A stretch of 64,000 nucleotides of DNA from Gallaecimonas kandeliae (GTDB taxonomy: Bacteria; Pseudomonadota; Gammaproteobacteria; Enterobacterales; Gallaecimonadaceae), in contig NZ_CP118480.1 of NCBI RefSeq assembly GCF_030450055.1, positions 737,415 to 801,414 of the forward strand. The letters are read 5' to 3'. Shown here piece after piece: positions 60,103 through 64,000 of the stretch (its first letter is position 1; the number at the start of each line of letters is the position of its first letter). Below the pieces are notes generated by a model that made no database searches, was not told the origin of the DNA, and saw only the letters and a program-made list of their open reading frames with translations. A program made the translations under genes and the position numbers.

Positions 60103-61611
60103 ATGACCGAACAGAACCAAAGCCCGGAACTGGACCTCAACGAACAGCTCAAAGTGCGCAAGGAAAAGCTCGACGCCCTGCGCGCCAAGGGCAACGCCTT
60201 CCCCAACCGCTTCCGCAAGGACAGCCACGCCCAGGCCCTGCAGGACAAATACGGTGAGGTTTCCAAGGAAGCCCTGGCCGAAGCCGAGCCGGTGCGGGTC
60301 AAAGTGGCTGGCCGGATCATGACTCGCCGTATCATGGGCAAGGCGAGCTTCGCCACCATCCAGGACGGCAGCGGCAAGATCCAGGTCTATGTGGCCCGCG
60401 ACAACCTGCCCGAAGGCTTCTACAACGACGAGTTCAAGAAGTGGGATCTGGGCGACATCATCGGCGCCGAGGGTACCCTCTTCAAGACCAACACCGGCGA
60501 GCTGTCCATCCAGGTGGACCACATAGAGCTGCTGACCAAGGCCCTGCGCCCCCTGCCGGACAAGTTCCACGGCCTGTCCGACCAGGAGACCCGCTACCGC
60601 CAGCGTTACCTGGATCTCATCGCCAACGAAGAGTCCCGCAGGACCTTCATGGTGCGCTCCAAGATCATCAATGCCATCCGCAACTTCATGACCGGCAGCG
60701 AGTTCCTGGAAGTGGAAACCCCCATGATGCACACCATCCCCGGTGGTGCCTCTGCCCGGCCCTTCGTCACCCACCACAACGCCCTGGACATGGAGCTCTT
60801 CCTGCGCATCGCGCCCGAGCTCTACCTCAAGCGCCTGGTGGTCGGTGGTTTCGAGAAGGTGTTCGAGATCAACCGCAACTTCCGTAACGAAGGCCTGTCC
60901 ACCCGCCACAACCCCGAGTTCACCATGATGGAGTTCTACTGGGCCTACGCGGACTACCAGGACCTGATGGACTTCACCGAGGCGCTGCTGCGTCACGTGG
61001 CTGAAGATGTGCTGGGCACCACCGCCTTCCACAGCCAAGGCGTGGACTACGACTTCGCCAAACCCTTCGAGCGCCTGACCATGACCCAGGCCATCATCAA
61101 GTACCGCCCCGACATCACGGAAGCGGACCTGGGTGACTTCGACAAGGCCAAGGCCATCGCACAATCCCTGGGCATGAAGGTCAGCAAGACCGACGGCCTC
61201 GGCAAGCTGCAGACCTACATCTTCGAAGAAGTGGCCGAAGCCCAGCTGATCCAGCCGACCTTCATCACCGCCTACCCGGCTGAGGTGAGCCCGCTGGCAC
61301 GCCGCAACGACGACAACCCCTTCATCACCGACCGCTTCGAGTTCTTCGTGGGCGGCCGTGAGTTGGCCAACGGTTTCAGCGAGCTTAACGACGCCGAAGA
61401 CCAGGCCGAGCGTTTCCGCTCCCAGGTGGAAGCCAAGGAAGCGGGTGACGACGAGGCCATGTTCTACGACGCCGACTACGTCACCGCCCTGGAGCACGGC
61501 CTGCCGCCGACGGCCGGTGAGGGCATCGGCATCGACCGCCTGGTGATGCTGCTGACCGACAGTGCCTCCATCCGCGATGTGCTGCTCTTCCCGCACATGC
61601 GCCACAAGTAA
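60103..61611 (+). CDS. lysS: Lysyl-tRNA synthetase, class II (502 aa)
   Basis: An N-terminal OB-fold anticodon domain ([21 protein letters not shown]) and class II catalytic core with motif 2 ([17 protein letters not shown]) and motif 3 ([14 protein letters not shown]). Charges tRNA-Lys. Start ATG at 60103. Preceded by prfB, ended by a strong terminator. Confidence 0.95.
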   Translation: MTEQNQSPELDLNEQLKVRKEKLDALRAKGNAFPNRFRKDSHAQALQDKYGEVSKEALAEAEPVRVKVAGRIMTRRIMGKASFATIQDGSGKIQVYVARDNLPEGFYNDEFKKWDLGDIIGAEGTLFKTNTGELSIQVDHIELLTKALRPLPDKFHGLSDQETRYRQRYLDLIANEESRRTFMVRSKIINAIRNFMTGSEFLEVETPMMHTIPGGASARPFVTHHNALDMELFLRIAPELYLKRLVVGGFEKVFEINRNFRNEGLSTRHNPEFTMMEFYWAYADYQDLMDFTEALLRHVAEDVLGTTAFHSQGVDYDFAKPFERLTMTQAIIKYRPDITEADLGDFDKAKAIAQSLGMKVSKTDGLGKLQTYIFEEVAEAQLIQPTFITAYPAEVSPLARRNDDNPFITDRFEFFVGGRELANGFSELNDAEDQAERFRSQVEAKEAGDDEAMFYDADYVTALEHGLPPTAGEGIGIDRLVMLLTDSASIRDVLLFPHMRHK

Positions 61612-61630
61612 GTGCCATGGTGTGAATGAC

Positions 61631-61655
61631 AAAAAGCCCCGAAAGGGGCTTTTTT
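61631..61655 (+). terminator. Terminator after lysS
   Basis: AAAAAGCCCC GAAA GGGGCTTTTTT, with a GAAA tetraloop. Confidence 0.87.
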
Positions 61656-61820
61656 GTTGGCCGCGTCTCAGCGCAACGCTGACAAGGCACCGCTTGGGGC
61701 CTGCTCGGTGCTGTGGTATAACGGCAGCGTCGAAAAAGGTGGACCGGCGTGGTGAGCCCCGGTCAAAGCAGCACTTCCGGTGCTACTTCAATTCCAGCCC
61801 TTTCCCGGGCCGCGGACCAC

Positions 61821-61852
61821 GACAGAAAACGGGCGTTTGTCGTTTTTCTGTC
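61821..61852. promoter_or_regulatory. Inverted repeat upstream of the monooxygenase gene
   Basis: GACAGAAAAC (61821-61830) and the near-perfect complement GTTTTTCTGTC (61842-61852) lie about 80 nt before the start codon of the monooxygenase. Possible operator or leader hairpin. The rest of 61656-61928 shows no gene. Confidence 0.35.
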
Positions 61853-61928
61853 GGGCTGTGGCCATCCCCAAGACCCCTTCAGCTCCTGTACGACGCGCCT
61901 TTCATTCTTGTGATTGAACGGAGCGAAC

Positions 61929-63464
61929 ATGAAAGAAGTCCCTGTCATTATCCTCGGCGGCAGCCTGGTCGGGCTCTGTGCCTCGGTGTTTTTATCCTGG
62001 CGCGGCGTGGCCAATGTGGTGATTGAAAAGCACGGGGCCAGCCTGGCCCACCCCAGGGCCATGGGCTTTACCGAGCGAACTCTGGAGTACTTTCGCATGG
62101 TCGGCTTGGCCGACGAGGTGCCTCAGATACCGGCCGATGCCAGGCTCAGAAGGGTCAAGGCCGAAAGCCTCTTTGGCTCCTGGCACCAGGAAAGCCTGTG
62201 GACACCTGGGCAGGCCGTGGTCACAGAATCACTGTCGCCCTGTACCGGTGCCGCCATCGCTCAGGACAAGCTGGAACCCCTGTTGCGTGAGCGTGCCGTG
62301 GAGCTGGGTAGCGAGCTGTGGCTGGGCTGGGAGATGCTGGATTTTCAGCAAGGCCAGGACCAGGTCACCTTGCGGGTGCGCAAGGCCGGCAGCGGCGAGG
62401 TGCAGTCCATCCGGGGGGCCTACCTGATCGCCGCCGACGGCGCCAAAAGCGCGGTGCGTGAGGCGCTGGGTATAGGGCGCCAAGGCTGCGGTGCCTTGCA
62501 AAAGGTGCGCAGTGTGATCTTTTCCTGCCCGGCAGCCGACGCCATGCTGGCCAAAGGCGTGCAGCAGTTTGATATCAGCCAACCGGGGCTCGACGCCTTT
62601 CTGACGTCCTACGGTGATGGCCGCTGGGTGCTGATGTTCACCGACGACAAGGCTCGCAACGACGCCGAGCTGACCGACGCCATAGCCAGAGCCCTGGGCA
62701 AGGCAGTGCCCTTTAGCATCATCACCACAGGCCAATGGCAGCTTGCGGGGCTTATCGCCGACAGCTATCAGCAGGGAAGGGTGTTTTTGGCCGGTGACGC
62801 CGCCCACCAGTTGCCGCCGACCCGTGGCGGCTTTGGTGCCAATACCGGCATCGAGGACGTGGCCAACTTGAGCTGGAAGCTGGCCTGGGTGCTGGCCGGC
62901 CGGTCGTCGCCGGCGCTGCTGGACAGCTACAACCCAGAGCGGCAGCCTATAGGTTGGCTGCGCCATCAGCAGACCTTCGCCCGCCCCGACTATGCCAGGT
63001 ATCTGGCCCAACCTCTCCATTGCCCCCTGCTGGGCGAGAAGGCCATGGAGCTGGGCCAATTGTATCGCTCGGCCGTGGTCCTTGGGGCCGGTGACGAGCT
63101 GCCGGCTGCGCAGCATCCTCAGGATTGGGCCGGCCAGCCCGGCGTCAGGGCGCCGCACCTGTGGCTTGGCAATAACCAGTCCAGTCTCGACTGGTTTGGA
63201 TATGGCTTTGTACTGGTGGCGCCGGATGGCCGTTGGCGCGACATTGGCGACACCGCTGCCCGGCAATTGCGGTTGGCATTGCCGGTTCAAGGGACTGAAC
63301 TAGGCAGTGATGACAAGGCGGCGCTTGGTAAGGCCTTTGGCCTTGAAAGCGGCGCCGCTCTGGTGCGCCCCGACGGTATCATCGCCTGGCGCTGCCGAGA
63401 GATGCCTGCCGATGCGGTCAGGGTATTACGGGAGGCCTGGCAGCAAGCGGCATGTCTCAGCTAA
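61929..63464 (+). CDS. FAD-dependent aromatic-ring monooxygenase (511 aa)
   Basis: N-terminal dinucleotide motif [14 protein letters not shown] (5-18; GGSLVG departs from the usual GxGxxG), NAD(P)H/FAD motif [14 protein letters not shown] and the second FAD motif [23 protein letters not shown] define the PHBH/PheA/TfdB-like group A hydroxylases. Residues 385 onward form the usual C-terminal thioredoxin-like part. The substrate is unknown. Start at 61929 with GGAG; a TTG at 61914 is an alternative. Single gene ended by a terminator. Confidence 0.85.
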   Translation: MKEVPVIILGGSLVGLCASVFLSWRGVANVVIEKHGASLAHPRAMGFTERTLEYFRMVGLADEVPQIPADARLRRVKAESLFGSWHQESLWTPGQAVVTESLSPCTGAAIAQDKLEPLLRERAVELGSELWLGWEMLDFQQGQDQVTLRVRKAGSGEVQSIRGAYLIAADGAKSAVREALGIGRQGCGALQKVRSVIFSCPAADAMLAKGVQQFDISQPGLDAFLTSYGDGRWVLMFTDDKARNDAELTDAIARALGKAVPFSIITTGQWQLAGLIADSYQQGRVFLAGDAAHQLPPTRGGFGANTGIEDVANLSWKLAWVLAGRSSPALLDSYNPERQPIGWLRHQQTFARPDYARYLAQPLHCPLLGEKAMELGQLYRSAVVLGAGDELPAAQHPQDWAGQPGVRAPHLWLGNNQSSLDWFGYGFVLVAPDGRWRDIGDTAARQLRLALPVQGTELGSDDKAALGKAFGLESGAALVRPDGIIAWRCREMPADAVRVLREAWQQAACLS

Positions 63465-63465
63465 G

Positions 63466-63490
63466 AAAAGGGCCTCAGGGCCCTTTTTTG
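63466..63490 (+). terminator. Terminator of the monooxygenase gene
   Basis: AAAAGGGCC TCA GGGCCCTTTTTT. Confidence 0.85.
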
Positions 63491-63652
63491 TGGCCTATCC
63501 GGGGCTGTGTGGGTGCGCCAATAACAGCGGATGGCCCATTGCGAAGTGCCACTAGCCCAGGGTTGACGCGCCCCTATTGCAGGCTGTCGCTGTGCTCTCG
63601 GCAGGCTGCTAGAGTAGGGCCTGTAGAGAAGAGTACGAAATGGGGAGTGATG

Positions 63653-64000
63653 ATGACAGTACAAGCAGAGAGGGCCATTCTGGCCGGCGGCTGCTTCTGG
63701 GGCATGCAGGATCTGCTTCGCCGCTATCCCGGGGTGATCTCCACCCGGGTGGGCTACAGTGGTGGTGACATACCCAATGCCACCTACCGCAACCACGGCA
63801 GCCATGCCGAGGCCATCGAAGTGATCTTCGACCCCAGCCAGCTCAGCTTTCGCCAACTGCTGGAGTTTTTCTTCCAGATCCACGATCCCAGTACCCTCAA
63901 CCGCCAGGGCAATGACGTCGGCACCAGTTACCGCTCCGCGATTTTCTACCTGAGCGATGAGCAGCAGGCCATTGCCGAAGACACCATAGCGGACGTGGAC
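63653..64000 (+). CDS. msrA: Peptide methionine sulfoxide reductase A, 5' part (cut by window end)
   Basis: The frame from ATG 63653 (or 63650) is open to the window end: [19 protein letters not shown] with the catalytic GCFWG, then [24 protein letters not shown] and [26 protein letters not shown], the MsrA signature. GGGGAG precedes the start. It repairs the S-form of methionine sulfoxide. 116 codons are visible; the rest lies outside. Confidence 0.93.
   Translation, partial: MTVQAERAILAGGCFWGMQDLLRRYPGVISTRVGYSGGDIPNATYRNHGSHAEAIEVIFDPSQLSFRQLLEFFFQIHDPSTLNRQGNDVGTSYRSAIFYLSDEQQAIAEDTIADVD

Overview
The window is a gammaproteobacterial chromosome segment of high G+C content. Gene order around 51-62 kb (srmB/trmN6, fldB/xerD, dsbC, recJ, frameshifted prfB, lysS) matches the arrangement known from E. 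coli and relatives. The Tsx-like porin, TonB receptor, Aer-type chemoreceptor and ExeM-type nuclease suggest a free-living, probably marine or sediment organism. A Gallaecimonas-like or other Alteromonadales-type host is my best guess, but it is an inference from gene style. No rRNA, tRNA or CRISPR array was recognised.

Layout. 0-4.9 kb: host genes, namely a small outer-membrane-like protein, an M48 metalloprotease, a 35-codon remnant of a GGDEF protein, and a two-gene operon joining a LCM-type methyltransferase to a FeeM/LuxI-like acyltransferase with a C-terminal cyclic-nucleotide-binding-like domain. 5.3-16.3 kb: an accessory block. It starts with an AT-rich divergent lysR/azoR pair. Next come two promoterless cassettes (a GNAT and an unknown 190-aa protein), both on the minus strand, bounded by attC-like recombination sites with no integron integrase in view; an IS3-family element has split one of these sites. 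Then follows 1.5 kb of non-coding mosaic repeats, an ImpA/M60-like lipoprotein metallopeptidase, a histidine kinase/BaeR-like regulator pair, and another copy of the repeat. Host-type sequence resumes at 16.4 kb.

16.4-37.8 kb: an EF-hand protein with a perfect internal repeat, a TonB receptor, a copper operon (copA, methyltransferase, membrane cupredoxin) behind a MerR/CueR-type promoter, a Tsx-like channel, SOS-regulated dinB, an M17 aminopeptidase, a complete pstSCAB operon behind a Pho-box-like repeat, a purine permease plus gpt, a HAD phosphatase, an Aer-like chemoreceptor and a SYLF lipoprotein. 37.8-50.4 kb: a DUF945-like protein, a YjiH-type membrane protein, trhP-yfhL (tRNA hydroxylation), an HDOD protein, rdgC, an alanine/sodium symporter, yaaA, and a divergent pair encoding a secreted ExeM-like nuclease and CpdB. 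50.6-64 kb: a cysteine-cluster protein, srmB, trmN6, brnQ, fldB, xerD-dsbC-recJ, prfB-lysS, an FAD monooxygenase, and an msrA gene cut by the window end.

Functional threads: nucleic-acid and phosphate scavenging (ExeM-like, CpdB, Tsx-like, purine permease-Gpt, Pst), copper defence, and the host translation/recombination block. The most unusual parts are the integrase-less cassette cluster with its IS-split attC, the repeat-flanked protease/two-component module, the acyltransferase-methyltransferase operon, and the methyltransferase inside the copper operon.
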